Shown here: positions 17,483-25,684 of the stretch, in pieces | Position numbering within the stretch: the first letter of the stretch is position 1 | How the letters are laid out: every line of letters starts with the position of its first letter | NCBI RefSeq assembly: GCF_900114435.1 | Contig: NZ_FOZK01000003.1 | Span: forward strand, 610,463-674,462 | Length of the DNA stretch: 64,000 bases | Origin: Halomicrobium zhouii | GTDB lineage: Archaea; Halobacteriota; Halobacteria; Halobacteriales; Haloarculaceae | Direction: 5' to 3' | The notes under the pieces: generated by a model | Databases searched by the model: none | Told to the model about the DNA's origin: nothing | What the model saw: only the letters and a program-made list of their open reading frames with translations | Program-made: the position numbers and the translations under genes

Positions 17483-18196
17483 ATGACGACCGACTATCTC
17501 GAACGCGGCGCGCTCGCGGGTGCGGTCGGCGGCCTCGCCTACGGGCTGTTCGTCGCGCTCGTCGCCAACCCGTTCGTCACCGGGCTGGAGACGTTCGAGT
17601 CCGGGCACGCTCACGCTGGGGAGCCGGCCGTCTCGTCGCTGACGACCAGCGCCGTCAGTATCGGGGGTGGCGTCCTCTGGGGGCTCCTGTTCGGGATCGT
17701 CGCGTTCGGTGTCGCCTACTACTTCCTGGAACCCGTTCTTCCCGGCGGTCCGGTGACGAAGCGGCTGATCCTCGCCGGCGCCGGGTTCCTGACCGTCTCG
17801 GGGGCGCCGTGGCTCGTCCTGCCGCCCCAGCCGCCGGGCGTCGAGCAATCGCTCGCGACCGGGAGTCGGACCGCCTGGTACGCCGGGATGATGGTCGCCG
17901 GTGCCGGCGTGGCGGTGGTGGCGGGGGTCGTCTACAGTCGTCTTGACGAGCACCGTCTGGCTCTCCGGTCTGTGGCTTCGCTGGCCCCGCTCTGTCTGCT
18001 CGCCGTTCCGGTCGCACTCGCGCCGAGCAACGTCGTCCACGGTGACGTTCCCGCCGGCCTGGTCGCCGCGTTCCGCTGGACAGTCGTCTTCGGACAGGCC
18101 GGCCTGTGGGCGACGCTCGCCGGGGTGCACGCGTGGCTCGGCGATTCCACGGTACAACCCGTCGAAGCGGCGGATTTCGTTGCCCCGAGCGACTGA
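17483..18196 (+). CDS. cbtA: cobalt transporter subunit CbtA
   Basis: A 237-residue membrane protein with about six transmembrane helices and the CbtA pattern: an early LAGAVGGLAYGLF helix, an extracellular His loop (ESGHAHAG, about 40-46), and the APWLVLPPQPPG loop. It is a predicted cobalt uptake permease supplying the cobalamin pathway encoded around it. It starts 22 bp after cbtB. It ends facing the DUF3209 gene. Confidence 0.93.
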   Translation: MTTDYLERGALAGAVGGLAYGLFVALVANPFVTGLETFESGHAHAGEPAVSSLTTSAVSIGGGVLWGLLFGIVAFGVAYYFLEPVLPGGPVTKRLILAGAGFLTVSGAPWLVLPPQPPGVEQSLATGSRTAWYAGMMVAGAGVAVVAGVVYSRLDEHRLALRSVASLAPLCLLAVPVALAPSNVVHGDVPAGLVAAFRWTVVFGQAGLWATLAGVHAWLGDSTVQPVEAADFVAPSD

Positions 18197-18293
18197 ACGA
18201 CGCTGTGCGTTTACGGTCCCTCCGGGAGAATTTCTCAGGCCCGTCCCGCAGAACTGTGTCGAGACAAAAGTAGATCTCGCGAGGGCGTCGATT

Positions 18294-18665
18294 TCAGTCC
18301 TCGACCGGGAACGTCTCGTGGAGGACGTGGTGGGCCTCGCCGAGGCCCGCCAGGACGTCCTCGCCCTGGCTCCGGAGCCGGCGGACTGCGCGCTCGGCGT
18401 CCCGAACAGCCACGAGACGGCCCCGCAGGTAGTCGTACTCCTGGCTGTCGGCGTCCGCGGCGGCGACCTGCTCCTCCAGGTCCACCAGCGCGGCGTCGAA
18501 GTGGCGTTCGATTTCGGCGAGCGACTGGGCGTTCGCGAGGGCCTCGATAGGCCCAGACAGTTCGCCGTCCAGTTCGGCCTCTGCGTGCTCGCGGACGCTC
18601 TGGTCTTCGGTACCGAGGACGTTCAGCAGGCCGAGTCTGAGCGCTTCGAGTTCGTGGCAAGTCAT
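18294..18665 (-). CDS. DUF3209 family protein, last gene of the cobalamin cluster
   Basis: A 123-residue acidic, all-helical cytosolic protein starting MTCHELEALRLGLLNVLG. It matches the DUF3209 family, which in haloarchaea sits with cobalamin genes; its biochemical role is unknown. Conserved-looking residues include Cys3/His4 and His near the C-terminus (AHHVLHE), which could bind metal. It lies 26 bp after the cbiX stop but also has its own TATA box overlapping that stop codon. Confidence 0.85.
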   Translation of the reverse strand: MTCHELEALRLGLLNVLGTEDQSVREHAEAELDGELSGPIEALANAQSLAEIERHFDAALVDLEEQVAAADADSQEYDYLRGRLVAVRDAERAVRRLRSQGEDVLAGLGEAHHVLHETFPVED

Positions 18666-18685
18666 AGCTGTGAGTGTCTGTATAC

Positions 18686-18701
18686 GACGTATTATAACGT
18701 C
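18686..18701 (-). promoter_or_regulatory. DUF3209 promoter: TATA flanked by inverted repeat
   Basis: GACGT (18686-18690) and ACGTC (18697-18701) flank ATTATA, which on the minus strand is a TATA box about 26 bp from the DUF3209 start. The box overlaps the cbiX stop codon. The symmetry suggests a regulator covers the TATA box. Confidence 0.5.
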
Positions 18702-19915
18702 TGATCGACGAGATCGCCGACGATTCGGTCCCGGTCGAGGTGGGACGAGACGATGCGGTCAGCGTCGGCCGAATCGAGGCCGCCGTACCAGACGCCGTCG
18801 GGGTAGACGGCGACCATCGGGCCGTCGCCGCAGCGACCGAGGCACGAGGAGCGCGTGATGCGCGCGTCGCACTCCTCGGAGTCGCGGGCGGCCTGTCGGA
18901 GTCGTTCGAGGACTGCTGGCGCGCCGTCGGCCGCGCAGGTCTGGTTCGTGCAGACGGCGACGTGCTTCTCCGGGGCGTCGTGGACGTGCGGGTCGTCGTC
19001 GACGTTCTCGCGGTCCGCGTGGCTCGCCTGGTGGGTCAGCGCGCGCAGCATCGCCCGCGCGCCGCCGGTATCCTCCTCGTACCCGTCGAGTTCGACCTTG
19101 TACTTGCACGTGTCACACGACATGTCGACGCTCTCGGTGCGGGCCTCCTGCCAGCGGTCGCCAAGCACGTCGAGCAACCGGTCGTCGGTGCCCAGTGGGT
19201 CACCCGGCGCGGCCGACACGTAGGGGTACTCGTCGTCGAACTCTCGGGTCCGCTCCCGGATGCGCTCGGTCAGCACGCCGTCGCCGAGCATGTAGGGAAG
19301 CACGACGACGGTGTCGGGCCGGTGTTTGGCGACGTCGTGCAGCGTCGTCGGGAGGTCCGGCTCCGTCACGCCGATGAACGTCGCGTCGACGCGCGAAAAC
19401 TCGCGACCCTCGTACAACAACCGGGCGAGTTTGTGGACATCCGCGTTCGCGTCCGGATCGCTGGACCCGCGGCCGCAGAGGACGACGGCGACGTCGTCCG
19501 TCTCCCGGTCTGCGTCCATCTCCGCCTCCACGGCGGCGACGCGGTCGTCCAGCAGGTCGACGAGTGCCGGGTGGATGCCCAGGTGGGCGCCGTTGCGGAT
19601 GGTGAGGTCCGGATGACGGCTCCGGGCCTGCTGGACCGCCAGCGGCACGTCGTTCTTGACGTGGCTGGCCGCGAACAGCGAGAGGTGGACGACGGTGACT
19701 CGCGAGACGGTCGGTGCGAGGCCGGCGATGGCCTCGTCGATGGCCGGCGATGCGAGTTCCAGAAAGGCGGCGTCCACTGGGAGCCGGAGCCGCGATTCGA
19801 GCGCACCAGCGAGTTCCCTGACCTGTTCGTTGGACTTCTCACGACGGGAGCCGTGGCCGACGAGCAACACGGCCTCGTCGTCGAGCGTCTCGGGGGCTGC
19901 AGTCGCTTCGCTCAT
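18692..19915 (-). CDS. cbiX: sirohydrochlorin cobaltochelatase CbiX with C-terminal ferredoxin-like domain
   Basis: A 407-residue long-form CbiX. The first half has the catalytic histidines in LLVGHGSRR (about 26) and AASHVKND, followed by a second, degenerate half (LCGRGSSDPDAN). A CDTCKYKVELDGY segment (about residue 260) follows. The C-terminus is a thioredoxin-like [2Fe-2S] ferredoxin domain with CTNQTC and SCLGRCGDGP. It inserts cobalt early in cobalamin synthesis. Start 19915 is fixed by the ATGA overlap with the upstream gene's stop. Confidence 0.92.
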   Translation of the reverse strand: MSEATAAPETLDDEAVLLVGHGSRREKSNEQVRELAGALESRLRLPVDAAFLELASPAIDEAIAGLAPTVSRVTVVHLSLFAASHVKNDVPLAVQQARSRHPDLTIRNGAHLGIHPALVDLLDDRVAAVEAEMDADRETDDVAVVLCGRGSSDPDANADVHKLARLLYEGREFSRVDATFIGVTEPDLPTTLHDVAKHRPDTVVVLPYMLGDGVLTERIRERTREFDDEYPYVSAAPGDPLGTDDRLLDVLGDRWQEARTESVDMSCDTCKYKVELDGYEEDTGGARAMLRALTHQASHADRENVDDDPHVHDAPEKHVAVCTNQTCAADGAPAVLERLRQAARDSEECDARITRSSCLGRCGDGPMVAVYPDGVWYGGLDSADADRIVSSHLDRDRIVGDLVDQTL

Positions 19916-20574
19916 CGGTCTATCCGATCCAGGCTCTTCCGGAGTTTCCGCCGGCGGGACGGTGCGAACAGCCCGGACTCGTCCGTCCCGTCGTAGACCC
20001 ACTCGCCGAGCGCCGGGACGCGGTCGTCGTCGACGCCGAACCAGTAGCCCGACGAGGCGTCGGCGAGGTCGTCGTGGGGCGAGTCGACCGGAATGCGGTC
20101 GAGCACCGACTGGACGGTCCGGAGGAGTCGCTCGTCCTCGTGGACGAAGGAAACGCCGACGGCACCGGCGTCAGATTTGAAGCAGACCGTACCACAGCCC
20201 TCCAGCAGTCCGCGGAGGAGCTGTCGGTCGTGGTCGGCGAAGACGTCGAACCGGTAGCCGCCGGGCTGGCCGTCGAATGGAAGCCCGAGCGCGGCGCCGG
20301 CCCGGTCGGCCAGGTCGCCGAGCACCTGCACGACGTACTCGTCTGCTTTCCGGGTGATGGCCGTGTCGTGGGCGTACTCGCGTTCGAGGATCCGCCTGTC
20401 TATCTGGTCCGCGCCAGCGATGGCGGCCAGGCGTCGCGCGGCTGTCTCGTCGGTGGTTCTGACGGTGACGCACCCTTCTTCGCACTCGCCATCCCCGGCG
20501 ACGCGGCCCCAGAAGTACGCCGTCTCCGGGTGGGCGGCGAGCAGGTCCCTCGGCGTTTCCGACTGGATACTCAT
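19912..20574 (-). CDS. cobalamin-operon protein with LAGLIDADG-endonuclease-like fold
   Basis: A 220-residue protein in the middle of the operon, overlapping both neighbours by ATGA. It has two LAGLIDADG-like helices: YFWGRVAGDGE (about 18-28), spaced like G-x4-DG, and LLRGLLEGCGTV (about 126-137), where the second acid is Cys. Each is followed by a strand-helix stretch as in homing endonucleases (TVRTTDETAARRLAAIAG and GVSFVHEDERLLRTVQSVLDR). The end YWFGVDDDRVPALGEWVY plus a basic tail also fits. With one acid lost it is probably not a nuclease; nucleic-acid binding or regulation is my inference. Confidence 0.7.
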   Translation of the reverse strand: MSIQSETPRDLLAAHPETAYFWGRVAGDGECEEGCVTVRTTDETAARRLAAIAGADQIDRRILEREYAHDTAITRKADEYVVQVLGDLADRAGAALGLPFDGQPGGYRFDVFADHDRQLLRGLLEGCGTVCFKSDAGAVGVSFVHEDERLLRTVQSVLDRIPVDSPHDDLADASSGYWFGVDDDRVPALGEWVYDGTDESGLFAPSRRRKLRKSLDRIDR

Positions 20575-20834
20575 CCGTCCACCTCCGTGACTGATATCGC
20601 GTCCAGGGGGCAAGCAGCAGCCGCCTGTCCCGCGTCGTCGAGGGCCCCGTCGTCGAACCGTGCGGTGACGAACTCGCCGTCTGATTCGACCGACACGGCC
20701 AACTCCGGGTCGACGTTGGCGAGGCCGTCCTCGTCCTCGACGAACCGCGGGTCGCGGACGAGGCAGGCGAACACGCCGTCGCAGGCCTCGCGGTCGACGG
20801 TGACGTCGTAAGTCGCTGTTTCAGTGTCGGTCAT
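20571..20834 (-). CDS. ferredoxin, probably [3Fe-4S]
   Basis: An 87-residue acidic ferredoxin. The cluster ligands visible are Cys18 and Cys23/24 in CDGVFAC and the later CP in AAACPLDAI, giving three cysteines in the C-x5-C...CP pattern typical of single [3Fe-4S] ferredoxins. It overlaps the next gene by ATGA and lies 3 bp after cbiH1. It is a likely electron donor for a redox step of corrin synthesis; the exact partner is unknown. Confidence 0.88.
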   Translation of the reverse strand: MTDTETATYDVTVDREACDGVFACLVRDPRFVEDEDGLANVDPELAVSVESDGEFVTARFDDGALDDAGQAAAACPLDAISVTEVDG

Positions 20835-20837
20835 GGT

Positions 20838-21833
20838 TCAGTAGTCGTACTTGGTCTCGTAGCCCCGCGGCGTCACCATTCGGTCGTCCCAGACGTAGGT
20901 GTCCTCGTTGCCGACGAGGATCGTCGTGGTCATGTCGACCAGGTCGGTCTCGCCGAGGTCGGGGAGGCCCCCGAGGTGGACGATTTCGACCCGTTCGTCC
21001 TCGCGGCCGGCGCCGTGGACGACGCCGACGGGCGTTTCGGGGTCGCGGTGTTCGAGCAGGATCTCACAACAGGTCTGGTAGTTCTCCCGGCGCTTGCGGC
21101 TCCACGGGTTGTAGATAGCTATCGTGAACCCCTCGCTCGCGACGGCCTCCAGCCGTGACTCGATGTCCTCCATCGGCGTCAGGTGGTCCGACAGCGAGAT
21201 GGTGACGGTGTCGTTGACCAGCGGTGCGCCGAGGCGGGCGCCGCAGGACTGTGCCGCCGGCACGCCGGGGACGACCTCGAAGTCGACCATCGACGCCGTC
21301 CCGCCCTTGGACTCGATGATCTCCAGGGCGAGGCCGGCGAGCGCGTACACGTTAGGGTCGCCGCTGCCGACGATGGCGACGTCGTTGCCGGCCAGCGCCC
21401 GGTCGATGGCCTCCTCGGTCCGGGAGACCTCGCCGCACATCGGCGTGTCGTACAGTTCGTCCGCGGCCTCGGTTATCTCGTCGGGGATCAGGTCGATGTA
21501 GGTGGTGTAACCGACGATGTGTTCGGCCTCCATCAGTGCCGCTCGCGCGCGCTGGGTCATGCCCTCCGGTTGCCCAGGGCCGAGTCCCACCGCGAGGAGC
21601 CGGCCGGGCTCCGCGTCGAAGTCCTCGACGGTCGAGCCGACTTCCTCTTCCTCACTGCTGGAGACAGTATTCGACGAGGAGGCGCCACAGTCCGACGACG
21701 AGGGATTGGGGTCACCGGTCGATGCCCCGCACTTCGAAGCGTTGTCGTCGGTGGTCGTTTCGCTGCTCGATGCGCCGCACTTCGGTTCGGTCTCTGTGCT
21801 CGCGTCCGTCTCGGTGTCGCTGTCAGTACTCAT
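20838..21833 (-). CDS. cbiH: precorrin-3B / cobalt-precorrin-3 C17-methyltransferase (copy 1)
   Basis: A 331-residue SAM-dependent tetrapyrrole methylase. The core starts near residue 77 (LLAVGLGPGQPEGMT) with the family motifs GSGDPNVYALAG, VVPGVPAAQSCGA, LSDHLTP and IYNPWSRKR. CbiH methylates C17 and contracts the ring. An unusual 75-residue N-terminal tail is Ser/Thr/acid-rich and carries three CGAS motifs (residues 19, 35 and 49). A paralogue lies immediately upstream (21836-22765), 2 bp away. Confidence 0.92.
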   Translation of the reverse strand: MSTDSDTETDASTETEPKCGASSSETTTDDNASKCGASTGDPNPSSSDCGASSSNTVSSSEEEEVGSTVEDFDAEPGRLLAVGLGPGQPEGMTQRARAALMEAEHIVGYTTYIDLIPDEITEAADELYDTPMCGEVSRTEEAIDRALAGNDVAIVGSGDPNVYALAGLALEIIESKGGTASMVDFEVVPGVPAAQSCGARLGAPLVNDTVTISLSDHLTPMEDIESRLEAVASEGFTIAIYNPWSRKRRENYQTCCEILLEHRDPETPVGVVHGAGREDERVEIVHLGGLPDLGETDLVDMTTTILVGNEDTYVWDDRMVTPRGYETKYDY

Positions 21834-21835
21834 GT

Positions 21836-22765
21836 TCAGAAATCCTCCACGTCACGCCCGCCGCGCGGGGTGACGAGGTACCGCTCGTAGTCGTTGGCCC
21901 ATTCCTCCGTCTCGGCGTTGCCGACGACCAGCGAGGTTCCCATGCCGCCGACCTCGTCGTCGTGGTCGGCGGCCTCGCCGAGCGTCGTGATGGTGTGCGT
22001 CTCGTCGTCGAGGTTGCGTCCGGCATCGCCGCGACCGGCGTCGTTGACGATGGCGACGGGGACGTCGTCGTGGCGTTCCTCTCGCAGAATCTCGACCGCT
22101 CGTTCGTAGTTGCGCCAGCAGTTGTAGAGGACGACGACGAACCCCGAGATGGCGGCGGCCCGCAGTTTCTCCGCTATCTCGTCCCAGCCGCGCCACTTGT
22201 CCGAGAGCGATATCGTGCAGAAGTCGTTCGACAGCGGCGCGCCGAGGTTGGCGGCCGCGCCCAGCGCCGCCGTGACGCCGGGGACGATCTCGATAGGGAC
22301 GTCCGTCGCGTCGTCGGCGTCGGCCATCGTGAACACCAGGTCGCTCTTGCCGTACACGTTCGGGTCGCCGCCGGAGACGTGGGCGACGTCCTGGCCGTCG
22401 CGAACCCGCTCGAAGGCGTCCCGGGCTAGCTCAACCTGGCGGCCCATCGACGAGCGGATCAGGAGCTGTCGGGAGCCGTCGGGCCGTTCGAGGACGGTGC
22501 CCTCCTCGCCGGCTGCCGTCAGGTCGTTCCCACTGGCCACGGCACCGCTGCCACCGTCCGCGGCGGCCTCCACCGCAGCGCTCTCCGGCGGGAGTGTCCC
22601 ATCCTTCCGGAGGAACTCCTGGTAGAGGTTCGAGGCGACGACGACGTCGGCGGACTGGATGACGTCTTTCGCTCGCTGGGTCATCGCGTGGGGAAGGCCG
22701 GGACCGATGCCGACGACGTACAGGGTGCCGTAGTCGTCGGCCGATTGCTCGCTGGTTTCGGCCAT
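21836..22765 (-). CDS. cbiH: precorrin-3B C17-methyltransferase paralogue (copy 2)
   Basis: A 309-residue methylase of the same family with YVVGIGPGLPHAMT, SGGDPNVYGKSD, IVPGVTAALGAAANLGAPL and LSDKW. It differs from copy 1 by an insertion of about 45 residues after the first motif and by lacking the CGAS tail. Two adjacent CbiH-type genes suggest division of labour, for example separate methylation and ring-contraction steps or different intermediates. That is inference. It is tightly packed between cbiG and cbiH1. Confidence 0.9.
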   Translation of the reverse strand: MAETSEQSADDYGTLYVVGIGPGLPHAMTQRAKDVIQSADVVVASNLYQEFLRKDGTLPPESAAVEAAADGGSGAVASGNDLTAAGEEGTVLERPDGSRQLLIRSSMGRQVELARDAFERVRDGQDVAHVSGGDPNVYGKSDLVFTMADADDATDVPIEIVPGVTAALGAAANLGAPLSNDFCTISLSDKWRGWDEIAEKLRAAAISGFVVVLYNCWRNYERAVEILREERHDDVPVAIVNDAGRGDAGRNLDDETHTITTLGEAADHDDEVGGMGTSLVVGNAETEEWANDYERYLVTPRGGRDVEDF

Positions 22766-22766
22766 G

Positions 22767-23762
22767 CTACCGCCCCACCGCCACGGTCACGGCGTCGTCG
22801 TGGCGCTTCTTCTCCAGGAGGAGTTCGTGCTCCGAACCGCCGGCGATGGCCGACGCCTCGGCGATGCCGGGCCAGCCGATGAGTTCCCTGGATCGAGATG
22901 GGGTCGGTCCCTCGAACTCCTCCAGGTCCTCCTTCTCGAAGGCGACGACTCCCATCCCCCACTCCTCCGCGGCGGCGAGCATCCCGTCCTCGTCCTCTTT
23001 TCGGGTACCCGTCGCGACGAACTCCACGTCCCCGCGGTCGTAGTCGGTCTCCGCGAGGGTGGCGTCCCAGGCGTCGTGGAACTGCTCAACCGTCGCGCCG
23101 GAGACGCTCCCGGTGCCGAGGACGATTCCGTCGTCCGCGTTCCGCTTGAGCACGGTGACGTCGTCGCCGACCATGACTGCCTTTGGCCCGTCGAGGCGCT
23201 CGATAGGTCCGAGTTCGTCGTCCAGCACGGCCAGGTTCGTCGCAACCGTCGAGTCGCCGTTGACGACGTGGGCGTCCAGCGCTTTGGCCTGCTTCTCGAC
23301 GCCCTGTTTGTCCGCCGCCTCGCTGGCGGTGGTCATCGCCGGCACGGCGCCCATCGACGCCAGGTCGTCGGCGATCTGGTTCGCGCCGTGGTGGCCGCCG
23401 GTGATGGGGATTGCCCAGGTCAACGCTTCGTCGACGACGACGATGGCGGGGTCGTCCCACTTGTCGTCGAGCAACGGTGCCGTCTTCCGCATCGCGATGC
23501 CCGACGCCATCAGGCCGACGAAGCAGTCGTACTCGCCCCAGTGCTCGGCGAAGACGTCGCCGTGGTACTCGATAATCTCGATAGCGTCGTACCGGTCGCC
23601 GATGCCCTCGACTATCTCTCTGGCCGTCTCCATCTTCCGTTCGAAGGCGACGACGGCTATCTCCTCGGCCACTTCCCCGTCGGAATCCGGCGTGGAACAG
23701 TGGCCGCTCGATCCGTCCGAGTCAGCGTCGCTCGTGTCTGTGTCGTCTGTCTCAGTACTCAT
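22767..23762 (-). CDS. cbiG: cobalt-precorrin-5A hydrolase CbiG
   Basis: A 331-residue CbiG, which opens the delta-lactone of cobalt-precorrin-5A and releases acetaldehyde. The N-terminal and central domains show GLMASGIAMRKTAPLLDDKWDDPAIVVVDE and PITGGHHGANQIADDLA. The C-terminal domain has GTGSVSGATVEQFHDAW and VAFEKEDLEEFEGPTPS. An acidic 30-residue tail precedes the core. It is the first gene after the hairpin element that separates it from cbiF, so this half-operon may need its own promoter. Confidence 0.93.
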   Translation of the reverse strand: MSTETDDTDTSDADSDGSSGHCSTPDSDGEVAEEIAVVAFERKMETAREIVEGIGDRYDAIEIIEYHGDVFAEHWGEYDCFVGLMASGIAMRKTAPLLDDKWDDPAIVVVDEALTWAIPITGGHHGANQIADDLASMGAVPAMTTASEAADKQGVEKQAKALDAHVVNGDSTVATNLAVLDDELGPIERLDGPKAVMVGDDVTVLKRNADDGIVLGTGSVSGATVEQFHDAWDATLAETDYDRGDVEFVATGTRKEDEDGMLAAAEEWGMGVVAFEKEDLEEFEGPTPSRSRELIGWPGIAEASAIAGGSEHELLLEKKRHDDAVTVAVGR

Positions 23763-23827
23763 TGGAAATCACCGGCCGGTGAATTGACCGCACGCGGTGG
23801 CCGACCGACCAACCGCGTCGGGTGGAC

Positions 23828-23987
23828 TGAAAGGGGCCGCTGGCTGCGGGAACCCCGGCGACGGTGAGCCGAGTGCAACGAGGCGAACGTCGGAAGGCGA
23901 GCGAAGCGAGTCTTCCGGAACAAGCACGCGAGCGAAGCGAGCGCGCACAGCGAGCCGCGGGACCGCAGCCAGCGGGGGCTTTCGGGC
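23828..23987. repeat. GC-rich inverted-repeat element inside the cbi operon
   Basis: Arms beginning CTGAAAG..CCGCTGGCTGCGG and ending CCGCAGCCAGCGG..CTTTCGG (inner arms 23837-23849 and 23961-23973, 13 bp perfect) enclose about 110 bp rich in GCGAGCGAAGCGAGC-type sequence. The terminal CTGAAAGGG / GGGCTTTCGG signature is shared with the repeats at 36 kb and 57 kb. There is no credible ORF. It fills the 252-bp gap between cbiF and cbiG. Confidence 0.7.
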
Positions 23988-24014
23988 CGTTCTCGCGGGA
24001 TGTTGCAGTCCATA

Positions 24015-24893
24015 CTAATCGTCGGCCTCCGTCTGTTCGGCAGCGTCCTCGCCATCAGATCCTCGATTCGCCCAGCCGTCGTAGAGATAGGAGCGCTCGT
24101 AACCCGACCCACTCACCGCCTCGCCGATGACGACGAGCGCAGAGGCACGGTACCCGGCGTCCTCCACTTTGTCGGCGATAGTCCCCACAGTCCCTTCGAT
24201 GACGTCCTCGTCGGGCCAGGAGGCGTGGTACACCACGGCGACCGGCGTCTCTGGGTCCCGACCGTCGTCGAGCAGGCGGTCCATCGTGTCGCGGACCGCA
24301 TGAGTTCCGAGGTAGACGCAGGTCGTCACGTCGCCCATCGCGACGAACTCCGAAATGTGGTCCTCGTCCTCGGAGAGCGTCTTCCCCTGCGGGCGCGTGA
24401 ACGCGACGTGGTTGGCGACCTCGTTGAGAGTGAGTTGCGTCCGGAGCGTCGCGCTCGCGGCGAACGCCGACGTGACGCCGGGGACGAAGTAGGTCGGGAC
24501 GCCCTCGTGCTCCAGCGCGTCCATCTGCTCCAGGGCCGCGCCGTAGATGGCCGGGTCGCCGCTGTGGAGGCGGACGACGGTCCGGTCCGCCTCGTAGGCG
24601 TCGCGCATCAGGGGGATCAGCTCTTCCAGGTCCTTCCCGATGCTCGACACCTGCTCGGCGTCGGCGCAGAACTCCTCGAGCAGTTCGCTGTTGACCAGCG
24701 AACCGGCGTGGACCACCAGGTCCGCTTCCTCAACGAGTTCCCGGCCTTTGACCGTCAGCAGTCCGGGGTCGCCGGGTCCGGCGCCGATGAAGGGGATACC
24801 CTCCTGTTCCTCGCCGGCCGTCTTCTCGTGGACGCGCGGGTCACGCTCACCGGCCGTGGTCCCGTCGTCGACTACCGGTTGGGAGCCCGTCAT
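24015..24893 (-). CDS. cbiF: cobalt-precorrin-4 C11-methyltransferase
   Basis: A 292-residue CbiF/CobM methylase: IPFIGAGPGDPGLLTVKGR at the SAM pocket, VVHAGSLVN, RLHSGDPAIYGAALEQM, YFVPGVTSAFAASATLRTQLTLNEV and FTRPQGKT are diagnostic for the C11 enzyme. It is translationally coupled to cbiL (ATGA overlap at 24890-24893). The last 30 residues are acidic and variable. Its stop is next to the hairpin element at 23828-23987. Confidence 0.95.
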   Translation of the reverse strand: MTGSQPVVDDGTTAGERDPRVHEKTAGEEQEGIPFIGAGPGDPGLLTVKGRELVEEADLVVHAGSLVNSELLEEFCADAEQVSSIGKDLEELIPLMRDAYEADRTVVRLHSGDPAIYGAALEQMDALEHEGVPTYFVPGVTSAFAASATLRTQLTLNEVANHVAFTRPQGKTLSEDEDHISEFVAMGDVTTCVYLGTHAVRDTMDRLLDDGRDPETPVAVVYHASWPDEDVIEGTVGTIADKVEDAGYRASALVVIGEAVSGSGYERSYLYDGWANRGSDGEDAAEQTEADD

Positions 24894-25684
24894 CGGATCG
24901 TCTCCGGCGGTTCGTCGCCACAGGCCTCGCTCTCGGCCGGTTCGATCGCTGCGTCGTCGTTCGAACGACGACCCCCGTCCGTCGCAGTCGGGGAGTCGGT
25001 CGGCTCGAACGCGGCGGTCGCGAGGTCGGCCGTCGGGTCGTCGCGTTCGGCGTAGGCCAGGGTGTAGTAGTCCCGCTCGGCGACGTCGGCCGGGTCGTCG
25101 GTGACCAGGGTCTCGCCCTGCTCCATGAACAGGCGGCGGCCGTAGACCACGTCGTAGTCGGCGTCGACCAGCCCCTCATGAGTCGCCGGCGCGTCCGTGA
25201 CCTTGAACAGGACCATCCTGTCGGGTCCCGTGGGGGAGTGACCGCCGGCCGCCTCCCGGAGTGCGAGGCCCGACCCAGCCGGAATTTCGACGTCCAGTGC
25301 GGTCGCGAAGGCAGTCACGGCGCTGACGCCCGGCACCACCTCCAGGTCGACGTCGTCGTGGAACGCCGCCATCGTCCGCCGGAGGTGACCGAACGTCGAG
25401 TAGACGTTCGGGTCGCCCAGCGTCACGAACGCGACGTCGCCCTCGCGGGCGGTCGGCGCGATGGCCGCGGCGGCCTCCTTCCAGGCGCAACGCAGTTTCT
25501 CCTCGTCGCGTGTCATCGGGAAGTCGAGGTCGCCGATGCGCTCCTCGGGGACGTGTTCGGTCGCGACCGACCGGGAGAGGCGTCCGGGCGAGTAGACCAC
25601 GTCGGCGCGTTCGAGGACTCGCTTGCCCCGGACCGTGACGAGGTCGGACTGTCCGGGCCCCAGCCCGACGCCGTAGAGCGTCAT
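24890..25684 (-). CDS. cbiL: precorrin-2 / cobalt-factor II C20-methyltransferase
   Basis: A 264-residue CbiL/CobI methylase starting MTLYGVGLGPGQSDLVTVRG, with YSPGRLSRSVA, FVTLGDPNVYSTFGHLRR and VVPGVSAVTAFATAL. It adds the C20 methyl group that is later lost in ring contraction. The start at 25684 is set by the ATGA overlap with the cbiT stop; the far longer in-frame reading runs antisense-like through cbiT and is rejected. The C-terminal 45 residues are an acidic disordered tail. Confidence 0.94.
   Translation of the reverse strand: MTLYGVGLGPGQSDLVTVRGKRVLERADVVYSPGRLSRSVATEHVPEERIGDLDFPMTRDEEKLRCAWKEAAAAIAPTAREGDVAFVTLGDPNVYSTFGHLRRTMAAFHDDVDLEVVPGVSAVTAFATALDVEIPAGSGLALREAAGGHSPTGPDRMVLFKVTDAPATHEGLVDADYDVVYGRRLFMEQGETLVTDDPADVAERDYYTLAYAERDDPTADLATAAFEPTDSPTATDGGRRSNDDAAIEPAESEACGDEPPETIR

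Noticed and set aside
23763..24014. Cobalamin riboswitch between cbiF and cbiG
   Set aside because: No B12-box-like core could be recognised, the sequence is a simple GC-rich inverted repeat related to others in the window, and cobalamin riboswitches are not known to be usual in haloarchaea.
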